From Persicirhabdus sediminis (GTDB lineage Bacteria; Verrucomicrobiota; Verrucomicrobiia; Verrucomicrobiales; Akkermansiaceae): DNA of 64,000 nt. Positions 37,395 through 46,915 of the stretch are shown in pieces. A model generated the notes under the pieces. It did not search any database, was not told where the DNA came from, and saw only the letters and a list, made by a program, of their open reading frames with translations. The stretch covers positions 62,001 through 126,000 of the forward strand of contig NZ_JAENIM010000009.1 in assembly GCF_016595495.1 (NCBI RefSeq), read 5' to 3'. Made by a program: the position numbers and the translations under genes. How positions within the stretch are numbered: the stretch's first letter is position 1; the number at the start of each line of letters is the position of its first letter.

Positions 37395-38495
37395 GTGAGC
37401 AGCACCGTCAAACCATCACTTCTGGCCCAAACTAAGCAAGATCTCGAGACTATCATCGATGAGCTCGGCGAACGCCCGTATCGCGTCAAACAAATCCTCG
37501 ACTGGATTTACACAAAACGCGTCGACAAAATTGAAAACATGTCAGACGTGCCAGCAAAGCTCCGTGAAAAGCTCGCTGAAGAATATACTCTGCACACACT
37601 GGAACACATCAGTGTCAACGGCGCCAAAGACACCACTCAGAAATTCCTTCTTAAGTTAGACGACGGACGCTACGTGGAAACGGTGCTCATTCCAGCTAAC
37701 ATTGGCGACGGCGGCATTCAGGCTGAACGCCGCACACTTTGTGTATCCTCACAAGTTGGCTGCGCCTACGGCTGTAAATTCTGTGCCTCTGGACTCGCTG
37801 GATTCACCCGCAACCTACGCCCCGAAGAAATCATTGGCCAAATCCTAACGGTGGAAAAAATTTCCGGCGAAAAGATCAACAACATCGTCTTTATGGGCAT
37901 GGGTGAGCCAATGGCCAATTACAAGAATCTCGATAAAGCACTCGATATCATCACCGGCCAATGGGGCGTGAACATCGGTGCTCGCCGTATCAATGTCTCC
38001 ACTTCTGGCCTCGCGCCGCAAATCAAACTTCTAGCTGATAGAGGTCAACAAATCCGTCTAGCCATTTCGCTTCACGGAGCTACTGATGAAGTGCGTGAGC
38101 GCATCATGCCGGTGAACAAAAAGTACCCGCTCAAAGAACTCATCGACGCACTGCGTTACTGGAAAACCCACAGCAAACAGAAATTTACTTTTGAGTTCAT
38201 TCTCATCAAAGGAGTCAATGATTCCTTCGACCAAGCGCGCCAGCTGGCAAAACTAGCCAAATCGCTACACGCCAAAGTCAACCTAATCCCATACAACACG
38301 GTTGAAGGTTTAGAGTGGGAGCGACCAGCTCTGCAGCACTGCAAAGACTTCGCCGCCATCGTTCATAAAGCGGGAGTAACCACCACGCTACGTAACGAAA
38401 AAGGCCACGACATCGCCGCCGCATGTGGTCAGTTGCGCCTCAAACAAGAAACTGCTGAAGGCATCATCGAAGCCCCAGTGAAAACTAAGAAGTAG
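37395..38495 (+). CDS. rlmN: RlmN: 23S rRNA m2A2503 methyltransferase (radical SAM)
   Basis: 366 residues. The radical-SAM cluster motif is C123-x3-C127-x2-C130 in CAYGCKFCASG. The RlmN-specific segments PYRVKQILDWIY, VFMGMGEPMANY and SISLHGATDEVRE are present, and the second methyl-accepting Cys is in AACGQL near the C-terminus. It methylates A2503 of 23S rRNA and A37 of some tRNAs. The start is GTG; no in-frame ATG lies upstream before the frame closes. Confidence 0.94.
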   Translation: MSSTVKPSLLAQTKQDLETIIDELGERPYRVKQILDWIYTKRVDKIENMSDVPAKLREKLAEEYTLHTLEHISVNGAKDTTQKFLLKLDDGRYVETVLIPANIGDGGIQAERRTLCVSSQVGCAYGCKFCASGLAGFTRNLRPEEIIGQILTVEKISGEKINNIVFMGMGEPMANYKNLDKALDIITGQWGVNIGARRINVSTSGLAPQIKLLADRGQQIRLAISLHGATDEVRERIMPVNKKYPLKELIDALRYWKTHSKQKFTFEFILIKGVNDSFDQARQLAKLAKSLHAKVNLIPYNTVEGLEWERPALQHCKDFAAIVHKAGVTTTLRNEKGHDIAAACGQLRLKQETAEGIIEAPVKTKK

Positions 38496-38990
38496 CGCCG
38501 CTGCCCTATCAGCTAGATCATTCCTTGCTCTAGCTATTTATCCCGTCACTCACGGGATAGCCTCTGACTTGTTATGCAATTTAGACTAGCTTTCTATGCT
38601 TTCTTAACCGGCATCAATAATTAGTCGGACATATAGTTCAATCAAAACCTAATAGCGCTAATTGAGTTCATTTACTTGGAGCGCATTGATTGCTAATCGA
38701 TTTGATTCCAGCTATTTCCCGCAGCTGCCGATGCAGCAAGATGCTCAAAACGAGCTATCACTCTAATCAGCAGAATTAGTGATTTTTGATACATTAGATG
38801 AGACAAATGATATCTAGATCAACTAGCTGAAAATGATTAACACTTAAAGACAACCCAACAACTTATTCATGATGAGCAACTTAGATTAAACCTTTTAAAG
38901 GCATGAAACGCTCGATTAAATCAATGGATTAGTTTAACGTGGCGACCACCTGAATCATCAGTTAGATTACACAGGCAAACAATAATTCCA
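38496..38990. promoter_or_regulatory. 495-base AT-rich intergenic region upstream of the PEP-CTERM gene
   Basis: No gene found. Two hairpins stand out: TATCCCGT-N5-ACGGGATA at 38539-38559, 44 bases after rlmN and lacking a T run; and an imperfect TCACTcTAAT...ATTAGTGA hairpin followed by TTTTT at 38758-38787, which is terminator-like though no gene precedes it. The latter could end a short RNA or a long rlmN transcript. The remainder is rich in TTAGAT- and GATTAA-like words. Confidence 0.4.
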
Positions 38991-39749
38991 ATGATGAATC
39001 TACAAAAAATCTCTCTAATGGCTGCAGCCATACTAGCTGTGACTACAGCCTCCCAGGCATCTACAGTAATTGTTAGCTATACAACAGGCGCTGGATCTAA
39101 CGTAAACGAAATCATCACTGCTGATAAAGCGTTCAACTCATCCACTGCTATTATAAACAATGGTGATTCAGGATATAGCGGTCCTAATACTTACGGTGGC
39201 TTCTATCTGCATGGATACACCAATGCAGATAGCCAAGTTAAGGTAGCTGACCACAATGCCAACGGCTGGACTGTTAGAAATAAGGTTGTTGGTGAAACTG
39301 TCACTGGCATCATCGGGTTTAGCACTGGCGGAGTCGATGCTGGAGCTAATGCCTCCCTATCTTCCACTGCTAGCCTCAGTACCCCTGGCTTATTTAACTT
39401 CCATTACTTCATCGAAAACGATGGCAACTTCTACATCAGTGATGCGGTAAACAGTAACAACGAGGGTGGAACTTTTAATTACACCTTGGGTGATCTCAGT
39501 TGGAATAACTACGACCCTGAGTCTTCGGCTGCTGGAATCGCTTTTGCTGGAGATCCTGTGGCGGATCCTGATTTTGCCAACATTGGATTTGTAGGTGTTG
39601 TCATGAGTGGTAACAGGACCGTTGATAGTAGTAGCAGTTCCTTCGACATGCGTTTGCCAGAATTTCAATTTGCCATCGTACCTGAGCCTAGCTCAACCAC
39701 ATTGCTAGCTCTAGCTATGGGTCTAGGCATCACTCGTAGACGCCGATAG
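38991..39749 (+). CDS. PEP-CTERM sorting-domain protein
   Basis: 252 residues. A signal peptide (first ~23, ending SQAS) precedes a Gly/Asn/Ser-rich, probably beta-sandwich mature region. The C-terminus has VPEPSSTT, a hydrophobic helix, then RRRR: the PEP-CTERM signal read by an exosortase, in the form common in Verrucomicrobiota. It is exported, processed, and probably surface-attached or released into matrix. Function of the mature part is unknown. Monocistronic, with its own terminator. Confidence 0.9.
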   Translation: MMNLQKISLMAAAILAVTTASQASTVIVSYTTGAGSNVNEIITADKAFNSSTAIINNGDSGYSGPNTYGGFYLHGYTNADSQVKVADHNANGWTVRNKVVGETVTGIIGFSTGGVDAGANASLSSTASLSTPGLFNFHYFIENDGNFYISDAVNSNNEGGTFNYTLGDLSWNNYDPESSAAGIAFAGDPVADPDFANIGFVGVVMSGNRTVDSSSSSFDMRLPEFQFAIVPEPSSTTLLALAMGLGITRRRR

Positions 39750-39766
39750 ATCAAACTCTATATTCC

Positions 39767-39804
39767 ATCCGCCACGTAGCACTCCTACGTGGCGGATTTT
39801 TTTG
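39767..39804 (+). terminator. Intrinsic terminator of the PEP-CTERM gene
   Basis: Perfect 13-bp stem ATCCGCCACGTAG / CTACGTGGCGGAT with a 5-base loop (39780-39784) followed by TTTTTTG. Confidence 0.92.
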
Positions 39805-39857
39805 TTAATTTGATATAGCTGCCCCGCTCATACTAGAGGACAGTCAAAATAAACAAA

Positions 39858-40268
39858 CTAAACGAGCTGGCGATAGAACCGGAAACCAGTGAATGCCAAG
39901 ATACCAAACGTGGCGAAAAATATCCACACCATCATAGTCTCAGAATTACCAACCAAACGCGAAGATCCTTTTTCTCCGACTAAGTATTCAACCTTAACGT
40001 TTTTACCTTTGAATGGCCAGTCGGTAGCTACCGTATCGCTCTCACTGTGGGGATATCCTTCCTCATCGTAAAAGACATAGTTCACTTTCAACTTCGTGCT
40101 TTTCATAAACCTGCGCCTTGAAGACGTGGTCTTGTAAATATCACTGATCCGCGCATCCACAGTCTCGCCACTGGTTTTATACTTCAGCTCCTTACATGAA
40201 CTAAAGGCCGACACGACGAATAACAGAAAGACAATGAGTAACCATTTGTATTGTTTTAGCTCTTCCAT
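39858..40268 (-). CDS. Small membrane protein, DUF3592-like
   Basis: 136 residues from the ATG at 40268. The frame is open to 40418, but this Met gives a natural start just before the first membrane helix (YKWLLIVFLLFVVSAFSSC). A second helix is near the C-terminus (TMMVWIFFATFGILAFTGF). Between them lies a beta-rich segment (TVDARISDIYKT..., VNYVFYDEEGYPHSESDTV) typical of DUF3592. Function unknown; probably an inner-membrane protein with an external domain. Confidence 0.7.
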   Translation of the reverse strand: MEELKQYKWLLIVFLLFVVSAFSSCKELKYKTSGETVDARISDIYKTTSSRRRFMKSTKLKVNYVFYDEEGYPHSESDTVATDWPFKGKNVKVEYLVGEKGSSRLVGNSETMMVWIFFATFGILAFTGFRFYRQLV

Positions 40269-40637
40269 AAATATATTTGTTAGTTTTGGCAAATGCTGGC
40301 CGAAAATAACTAACACCTGCGAGAAGTGCGCAATATTTGCAAAACTAACGTATGTCAAGGCGGTGTCTGTCAAACTAACTAGATAATTGATTAGAAGCAT
40401 TTCCATATCAAAAACCACAAGCTAGCTAACTGATATTAAACCACTTGAAACTAATTACAGCCTGAAAAACAGATCACACAAACCGAAAGCAAAAGACTGA
40501 TAGGTAACACCTAAGATCCTATCAGCAATCGTCCAAAGGACATTATACGCCGGCAAATCGGTAAATAGACCAATTTAAACAATTAAAATACTGCTAGATT
40601 GAAACACACTGAGCAATCTGTACGTTGTCTATTGCGT
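40269..40637. promoter_or_regulatory. Divergent intergenic region before the sulfatase gene
   Basis: 369 bases between the DUF3592-like gene (leftward) and the sulfatase (rightward). Both genes have in-frame upstream extensions here that I treat as untranslated. The sequence is AT-rich with no gene, repeat or clear operator that I can see. Confidence 0.35.
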
Positions 40638-42137
40638 ATGAAGCTTTTCAGTCCAAAGATCATTTTACCACTGGCTATCACAGCCATCAGCTCAGCGGCA
40701 CTTGCCCAAAGACCTAATATTGTGCTCATCTTCGCTGATGACATGGGGCACGGTGATATCAGTTGCCAAAACCCAAACGGCAAAATTCCAACACCTAACC
40801 TCGACAAACTAGCGAGCCAAGGCATGCGCTTCACCGATGGCCACAGTTCATCAGGTATCTGTACTCCTAGCCGCTTCGCTCTTCTAACTGGCCAGCACCA
40901 TTGGCGTAAATTCCACGGTATCGTTGGATCATTTGGCGAATCTGTTTTTGAACCCGATGATTTCACCATCGCTAAAATGCTCAGTGAGAGCGGCTATAAT
41001 ACCGCCGCCATTGGTAAGTGGCACCTCGGCTGGAACTGGAAGAGCCTAGAGACTGGCAAAAATGATGCCCCTGAAGGAGCCAAGAATGCCCAAGGACCAG
41101 CAGCTTACGACTGGAGCAAACCTATCCCAATGGGTCCGCTAGACCAAGGCTTCGACTATTACTTTGGTGACGGCACTATCAACTTCCCACCGTATTGTTG
41201 GATCGAAAACGATAAAGTGGTTGAGCCTCCAACAGTGATGATGGACACAGATACCTTCAAACCAATCCCTGAAGGTCGTTGGGAATTCCGCCCAGGACCA
41301 ATGCTCGACGGTTGGGATCCATATAAAGTCCTTCCAACACTAACTGATAAAGCAGTCGAGTGGATCGGCAAACAAACTGCCGAAAAACCATTCTTCCTCT
41401 ACTTTGCACTACCGTCACCACACGCGCCAATCATCCCTAACGATGAATACGTCGGCAAGTCACAGGCTGGCCCTTACGGTGATTTTGTTTATGAATCTGA
41501 CGCCATGGCTGGACGTATCATCAAAGCCATCGAAGACAAAGGCTTTGCTGATAATACCATCGTTATCTTCTCTGCCGACAATGGCCCCGAAGGTTACGCA
41601 TACGACCGCCTTAAAAAGACTAACCACAATAGTTCAGGTGAACTGCGTGGCCTCAAACGTGATCTCTATGAAGGTGGCCACCGCGTGCCATTCATCATCA
41701 GTTGGCCAGGAAAAACGAAAGCTGGTAGTGTGAGCAACCAAACAATCAGTCAGGTTGACCTCGCAGCAACATTTGCAGCCGCCGCTGGCACCACGATACC
41801 TAACGATAAAGCAATCGACTCACACGATCTGACTCCACTGCTTGCTGGTGAAGACAAACCAATTCGCAAGTCTACAGTACAAAATACCAAACCTAAAGCA
41901 TTTGCTCTACGATCAGGTGACTGGCTTTATATGAATACCAATTCAGGTTTCACACGTCGTCCCGATGCGACAAAAAACGGTGAAGACTACAAAACCAAAG
42001 GGCTGTTATTTAACCTTAAAGACGACCTCGGTCAGCAAAACAACCTGTTCGATAGCGAGCCTGAGCGCGTTGAAAGAATGGACAAAGAGCTCAACGAATA
42101 CATCGACGGAAAGCGCACTGCGCCAACTCGTCCATAA
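40638..42137 (+). CDS. Secreted sulfatase with intact active site
   Basis: 499 residues from the ATG at 40638, chosen because it starts a signal peptide ([24 protein letters not shown]); the frame opens 39 bases earlier. The sulfatase signature is complete: C75 in [12 protein letters not shown] is converted to formylglycine by a maturase. [33 protein letters not shown] and [23 protein letters not shown] supply the other ligands. It hydrolyses a sulfate ester, probably of a marine polysaccharide, in the periplasm. No maturase (FGE or anSME) is in the window. It is a useful contrast with the altered protein at 20696. Confidence 0.95.
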   Translation: MKLFSPKIILPLAITAISSAALAQRPNIVLIFADDMGHGDISCQNPNGKIPTPNLDKLASQGMRFTDGHSSSGICTPSRFALLTGQHHWRKFHGIVGSFGESVFEPDDFTIAKMLSESGYNTAAIGKWHLGWNWKSLETGKNDAPEGAKNAQGPAAYDWSKPIPMGPLDQGFDYYFGDGTINFPPYCWIENDKVVEPPTVMMDTDTFKPIPEGRWEFRPGPMLDGWDPYKVLPTLTDKAVEWIGKQTAEKPFFLYFALPSPHAPIIPNDEYVGKSQAGPYGDFVYESDAMAGRIIKAIEDKGFADNTIVIFSADNGPEGYAYDRLKKTNHNSSGELRGLKRDLYEGGHRVPFIISWPGKTKAGSVSNQTISQVDLAATFAAAAGTTIPNDKAIDSHDLTPLLAGEDKPIRKSTVQNTKPKAFALRSGDWLYMNTNSGFTRRPDATKNGEDYKTKGLLFNLKDDLGQQNNLFDSEPERVERMDKELNEYIDGKRTAPTRP

Positions 42138-42163
42138 CAAATCTAATTAAGAATTCTATTCTC

Positions 42164-42192
42164 AGGCCGAAGCTAACGCTTCGGCCTGTTTT
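42164..42192 (+). terminator. Intrinsic terminator
   Basis: Perfect 10-bp stem AGGCCGAAGC / GCTTCGGCCT with loop TAAC, followed by GTTTTG. It lies 26 bases after the sulfatase. Confidence 0.88.
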
Positions 42193-42261
42193 GTTATATA
42201 GGAAAAGATACGCCACAAAATAGAAGTTGCAGCTAGCACTCAGAAAGCGCATGCTTAACTT

Positions 42262-44535
42262 ATGGATAACATCCGCGCGAGCATCATTGAGATTCTTAAA
42301 GAGCCTAATTATCGTGGGCTGAATAAAATCGACCTATCGAAAAAACTCGAACTCGGACCGCGCGATCGATCTAACTTTCGTACCCAACTCGCCAAGCTCG
42401 AGCGAGCAGGCATCATCATCCGCGCGAGCAAAGGCAAATACTACCTGCGTGGTGGCGACGACAAACCAATACTCATCGGCCAAATTCGCTTTTCACAGAA
42501 AGGTCACGGTACCTTTTTCCCCGACCTCAACGACAAACAGAATCTTTCATTAGATATCGAACTGGAAAAATGCCGCCGCATTCACATCCCCCATACCAAG
42601 GGAGGTGTGGCTCTAGATGGAGACATTGTCACCGTACAGATAGACCGCTGGGGAGAAGAACGCAAAGCCCGTGGAGGCAAACAACGACGAGGCGCTGAAA
42701 AAGGACGCCGGCGTGGTGATAAACGCCAGCCAAAGCCAGTAGAACTTTCCAACAACGATCCTGTTGGTCGTGTCGTCGACATTATCAAAAGACGTAACAA
42801 GTATGTTGTTGGCACCTATTTCCAGCGCGGTAAATTCAGCTATTTTCAGCCAGAAGATCATACCTTGCCCGAAAGCTTCGACATCATCGAGCCTAGCAAA
42901 GCCAAATCCGGTCAGATGGTAGCGGTGGAAATTGTAAAATGGACAAGTCCGTTTGAGATTCCACAAGCACGCGTCAACGAAATCCTCGGCTGGCCAGGAG
43001 ATGTTGGCATCGACATGCTCAGCATCGTTTTCAAAAATGGCATCAAAACCGACTTTCCACCGCAGGTAAGCGCAGATGCGGATGCGGTGCCTCATACCAT
43101 CGATGAGGACGAAGTGGCGCGGCGCGACGATTGGCGCGAGCGCCTGATCATCACCATCGACCCTGCTGACGCCAAAGACTACGACGATGCTATTGCGGTA
43201 GAAAAGGCTGACAACGGCAACTGGCTATTAGCCGTTCACATTGCTGATGTTTCTCACTATGTAAAGCCTGGCAGCCCGCTAGACGAAGAAGCTAGATACC
43301 GCGGCAACAGCACTTATCTAGCTGACAGAGTTATCCCTATGCTGCCTCCAGTACTATCAGATAACATGTGCAGCCTGCGCGGTGGTGTTGACCGCCTAAC
43401 CAAGTGCTGCGTGATGGAAATCTCACCAACTGGAGACTTACTGAAATCAACCTTCAGCGATGCCATTATTCACAGCAAAGCACGCATGAGCTACGAAGAA
43501 GCTCAGGTGATGCTAGAGGGCGATACTGGCGAAGAAATTGGCGACATGGTTCGCGATGCCTGGCAGTTAGCTTCCATGCTGCGTAAAAATCGATTCGTCA
43601 AAGGTGCTCTGGACTTAGACTTCCCGGAAGTTAGGGTGAAGTTAGACGAAAAAGGTGTCCCCGTCGACATCATCAAAAGTGAGCACAATGAAAGCCACAA
43701 GCTGATTGAGGAGTTCATGCTGCTAGCTAATGAGGCGACCGCTAGACTTCTTAAAGGTAGAGCCACAGGAACCATTTACCGCATTCACGAAGATCCAGAT
43801 GCCGACAAACTGATGGAGTTTAGCCAAACGGCAGCAACACTCGGGTTTAGGTCTGGAGACCTCACTAACCGCAAGCACATCCAAAGCCTGCTCAAGCAAG
43901 CTAAAGGAACTATGGAAGAGCACGCCATCAAACTCGGCCTGCTGAAAAGCCTCAAACGCGCTGCCTACGGCAAAGAACCACTGGGCCACTACGGACTCAA
44001 TAAAGGCGATTACTGTCATTTTACCAGCCCTATCAGACGCTACGCTGACCTCATTGTGCATCGATCATTAGAACGCCATCTGAGCAACCCACCTGCTCAG
44101 ATAGATCCAATTCTAAAGTCAGCTGAGCTCGACAAGATAGGCGAGCACATTTCTAACACCGAGCGTACTAGTGCGGCAGCTGAAAACGAAAGTCAGAAGC
44201 TCAAGATGATGGAATACCTCTATCTCTGCACACAAAAAGAAGAGCCTCCGATCTTCAAATGCGTGGTGATAGAAGCACGCCGCATGGGCATCTTTGTTGA
44301 AGCTATCGACATCATGACTAAAGGACTCATCCGCGTCGACCACTTCCCCGCTGGTGATTGGTTGTTTGATTCCGAGCTACAAAAATACACTAACCACGAC
44401 GGCATGAAGGGCAGCTTGAAAGAAATCAAAGTTGGCCAAAAAATCGACGCTCACGTCGCTAGAGTGGATATTGAAGCCAAGATGATCGACTTCAAATTCG
44501 TGCAAGCTGCAGCAAAAAGATCACGCAAAAAGTAG
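42262..44535 (+). CDS. rnr: Ribonuclease R
   Basis: 757 residues. An N-terminal winged-helix domain (residues 5-70) is followed by cold-shock domains with a Lys/Arg-rich insert near residue 135-155. The RNB catalytic domain has TIDPADAKDYDDAIAVE (Asp cluster, about residue 295) and SPIRRYADLIVHRSL (about 590). An S1 domain closes the protein, ending in a basic tail. RNase R degrades structured RNA 3' to 5' in the cytoplasm. A terminator precedes it, so it has its own promoter in the ~70 bases before the start. Confidence 0.95.
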   Translation: MDNIRASIIEILKEPNYRGLNKIDLSKKLELGPRDRSNFRTQLAKLERAGIIIRASKGKYYLRGGDDKPILIGQIRFSQKGHGTFFPDLNDKQNLSLDIELEKCRRIHIPHTKGGVALDGDIVTVQIDRWGEERKARGGKQRRGAEKGRRRGDKRQPKPVELSNNDPVGRVVDIIKRRNKYVVGTYFQRGKFSYFQPEDHTLPESFDIIEPSKAKSGQMVAVEIVKWTSPFEIPQARVNEILGWPGDVGIDMLSIVFKNGIKTDFPPQVSADADAVPHTIDEDEVARRDDWRERLIITIDPADAKDYDDAIAVEKADNGNWLLAVHIADVSHYVKPGSPLDEEARYRGNSTYLADRVIPMLPPVLSDNMCSLRGGVDRLTKCCVMEISPTGDLLKSTFSDAIIHSKARMSYEEAQVMLEGDTGEEIGDMVRDAWQLASMLRKNRFVKGALDLDFPEVRVKLDEKGVPVDIIKSEHNESHKLIEEFMLLANEATARLLKGRATGTIYRIHEDPDADKLMEFSQTAATLGFRSGDLTNRKHIQSLLKQAKGTMEEHAIKLGLLKSLKRAAYGKEPLGHYGLNKGDYCHFTSPIRRYADLIVHRSLERHLSNPPAQIDPILKSAELDKIGEHISNTERTSAAAENESQKLKMMEYLYLCTQKEEPPIFKCVVIEARRMGIFVEAIDIMTKGLIRVDHFPAGDWLFDSELQKYTNHDGMKGSLKEIKVGQKIDAHVARVDIEAKMIDFKFVQAAAKRSRKK

Positions 44536-44609
44536 ATTCATACGTTCTATTCTTGTCGATAATCAAACCAGTGCTAACTTTATAATTAGCCTGCAAGGTT
44601 CACATTATC

Positions 44610-45800
44610 ATGGAATTAGAACTCAACCGCATTTGGACGATCGTCGTTGCCCTCGCTTGTATCGAGCTGGGCAAGCGACTTAACAGAAAGTTCAGCTGGC
44701 TAGAAAAAGGCAACATCCCGCCATCTGTCTCAGCTGGCCTCGTCGTCTCCCTTTTGCTCGCGCTGGTACGTGAATTTGGCTGGCTGGATGTTAGCCTAGA
44801 TCCAGTACCGCGAGACTCTCTCTTGTTAGTCTTTTTCGCCTCATTAGGTTTTGGCGCCCATCTTGGCAAACTCGCATCAGCAGGCAAAGGCACGCTGATG
44901 GTTTGCATCGCCATCGTTGTTCTCATCTTCACCCAGAACATCATCGGCATGGGCGTGGCAAAAGCTTTTGGCCAGCCGGCTGAACTGGGGCTCTTTTGTG
45001 GTAGTATCGCCTTTCTCGGTGGCCACGGAACCGCAGTAGCTTGGTCAAATACAGAGATGGCGCACTCTATCAACGGCGCATTCGAGTTAGGCGTAGGCAG
45101 TGCCACTTTGGGCTTAGTTTTGGGTGGCTTAGTTGCCGGCCCCGTAGCCATGTTTTTATCGCGGCGAAATACTGAGGAAATCAAACACTCTACCTTGTTT
45201 GAGAAAGACGTTGTTGTCGAAGTTGAACGCGATCACGTATTCTCATCAGATCGCTGGATCATCTCTCTGTTATTTATCTTAGCCTGTGTCGCCATCGGTA
45301 TCCCCATGCGTGAGTGGCTGGTAAGCCAAGGCAAATCTATCCCGCCATTTCTGGCCGTAATGTTAGTCGCAGTGGCTCTCACTAACATTGCTGACCTGGT
45401 TAACAAACCAATGGACAAGGAAGTCTCAGATCTGGTTGGTACAGTATCACTACGCATCTTTCTAGCAATGGCGATGCTCTCATTAGATTGGGGCGAGCTG
45501 GCAGAATACCTACCGCTGTTGATCACGGCGTCTATCTTGCAGGTTGTTGGCATACTCATTATCACCTATTTCCTCGTCTATCTATCATTCGGAAAAGGTA
45601 ATGAAGGATCCAGCGCAGCTGGTGGGTTCATTGGTTTTGGCTTAGGAGCCATGCCTGTTGGCTTAGCCGTGATTCGTCGACTAACTGATACTTTTGGCGA
45701 CTGCCCTCGAGCCATCCTATCCCTAACTCTAGCAGCTTCATTATTCTGTGACACAGCCAATGCCGTGCTCATTTCTGCACTTTTCAAATGGCTTGGATAG
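44610..45800 (+). CDS. gltS: Sodium/glutamate symporter (GltS family)
   Basis: 396 residues with about ten membrane helices in two inverted halves. The paired re-entrant-loop signatures are FLGGHGTAVAWSN (about residue 130) and FIGFGLGAMPVGLAV (about 345); GKRLNRKFSWLEKGNIPPSVSAGL at the start also fits GltS. It imports glutamate with Na+ across the inner membrane. It is followed in the same direction by an exported glutaminase and a porin, which suggests uptake of glutamate released from glutamine. Confidence 0.88.
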   Translation: MELELNRIWTIVVALACIELGKRLNRKFSWLEKGNIPPSVSAGLVVSLLLALVREFGWLDVSLDPVPRDSLLLVFFASLGFGAHLGKLASAGKGTLMVCIAIVVLIFTQNIIGMGVAKAFGQPAELGLFCGSIAFLGGHGTAVAWSNTEMAHSINGAFELGVGSATLGLVLGGLVAGPVAMFLSRRNTEEIKHSTLFEKDVVVEVERDHVFSSDRWIISLLFILACVAIGIPMREWLVSQGKSIPPFLAVMLVAVALTNIADLVNKPMDKEVSDLVGTVSLRIFLAMAMLSLDWGELAEYLPLLITASILQVVGILIITYFLVYLSFGKGNEGSSAAGGFIGFGLGAMPVGLAVIRRLTDTFGDCPRAILSLTLAASLFCDTANAVLISALFKWLG

Positions 45801-45895
45801 CCAGCACATTTACAAACAACCATTTTAATCTGGACTTAAATCATTCATAACGATTAGTTTAGCAGATGCATATTGCTCAGAAATGCTAACTAACA

Positions 45896-46897
45896 ATGAA
45901 AAGTCTAATCACCACCATAGGAATAGGCATTGGCCTATCAATAAGCCTAGCAGCCGACGAACTGCCAACTAAGGAAGCGTTAAAAAAAGCTGCTGAAGAA
46001 GCGCACGCGAAATTCAAAGACGAGAAAGAAGGCAAAAATGCCGACTACATTCCCGCTCTAGCAAAAGTCCCTAGCGAACTTTTTGGTATCGCCATCGTCA
46101 CCGCTGACGGCGAGGTCATAGAAGTTGGCGACGTCGACTACAGCTTCTCAATGCAGTCCTGTTCTAAGGTTTTCACGATGTGCATGGTGATGGAAGAATC
46201 TGGAGCTGAGGCTATTTTTGAAAAAATCAACGTCGAGCCCACAGGCATGCCATTTAACTCTATCAAAGCGATAGAACATGGCGACGGGCGAGCTGACAAC
46301 CCACTGGTTAATGCGGGCGCCATTGCCACGGTGAGCATGATTAAAGCCGACTCACCCGAGCAGCGATGGAAAAAAATCAGCGATTATTATAACCTGCTAG
46401 CGGGCGAGGAACTCAAGGTGCTAGAGGACGTCTACGTCTCTGAAGCTGAGACAAACTTCCGCAACCGTGGCATCGCCAACGTTCTATTTAATTCCGGCAA
46501 CTTATTCTGCGACCCGCTAGAAGCCACTGACGTTTACACCCGCCAGTGCTCTGTCGGAGTGACTACCGCGCAGCTGGCGATGATGGCGAGCCCACTGGCT
46601 AACGATGGTGTCCATCCAGTTAGCAAAAAAACATTTCTCAAAGAAGACGAGGTGCCAAAAGTGCTCTCTATCATGACCATGGCAGGCTTCTACGACGGCG
46701 CAGGACAATGGGCATGGAAGACTGGCTTACCTGCTAAGACGGGTGTGGGCGGAGGTATCTTTGCCATCGTGCCAGGCAAAATGGTTATCGTCGCCTTCTC
46801 ACCACCAGTCGACCAATACGGCAATAGCGTGCGCGCGCAAAAAGCCATCCAGTACATTGCCGATAAGTTTGAGTATAACATCTTTGACGAAGACTAA
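45896..46897 (+). CDS. glsA: Exported glutaminase
   Basis: 333 residues. Unlike cytoplasmic GlsA, it has a signal peptide (about 1-20, ISLAADE) and is probably periplasmic. The serine-dependent glutaminase fold is evident: SxxK motif S88-C89-S90-K91 in MQSCSKVF, then NPLVNAGAIATVSMI, RNRGIANVLF, TRQCSVGVTTAQLAMMASPLANDG and KTGVGGGIFAIVPGK. It converts glutamine to glutamate and ammonia. It lies between a glutamate symporter and a porin gene (18-base gap). Confidence 0.94.
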   Translation: MKSLITTIGIGIGLSISLAADELPTKEALKKAAEEAHAKFKDEKEGKNADYIPALAKVPSELFGIAIVTADGEVIEVGDVDYSFSMQSCSKVFTMCMVMEESGAEAIFEKINVEPTGMPFNSIKAIEHGDGRADNPLVNAGAIATVSMIKADSPEQRWKKISDYYNLLAGEELKVLEDVYVSEAETNFRNRGIANVLFNSGNLFCDPLEATDVYTRQCSVGVTTAQLAMMASPLANDGVHPVSKKTFLKEDEVPKVLSIMTMAGFYDGAGQWAWKTGLPAKTGVGGGIFAIVPGKMVIVAFSPPVDQYGNSVRAQKAIQYIADKFEYNIFDED

Positions 46898-46915
46898 CAT
46901 TAAGCAGCTGAAATT

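Noticed and set aside
40269-40418. N-terminal extension of the DUF3592-like protein
   Set aside because: The first 50 residues of the open frame look like untranslated AT-rich DNA, and a natural start with membrane helix lies at 40268.
42582-43095. Long antisense frames inside rnr
   Set aside because: They lie opposite a complete RNase R gene and show no family motif.
44600-45184. 194-codon frame antisense to gltS
   Set aside because: It mirrors the strong gltS frame; Pro/Thr-rich low-complexity translation typical of an antisense shadow.
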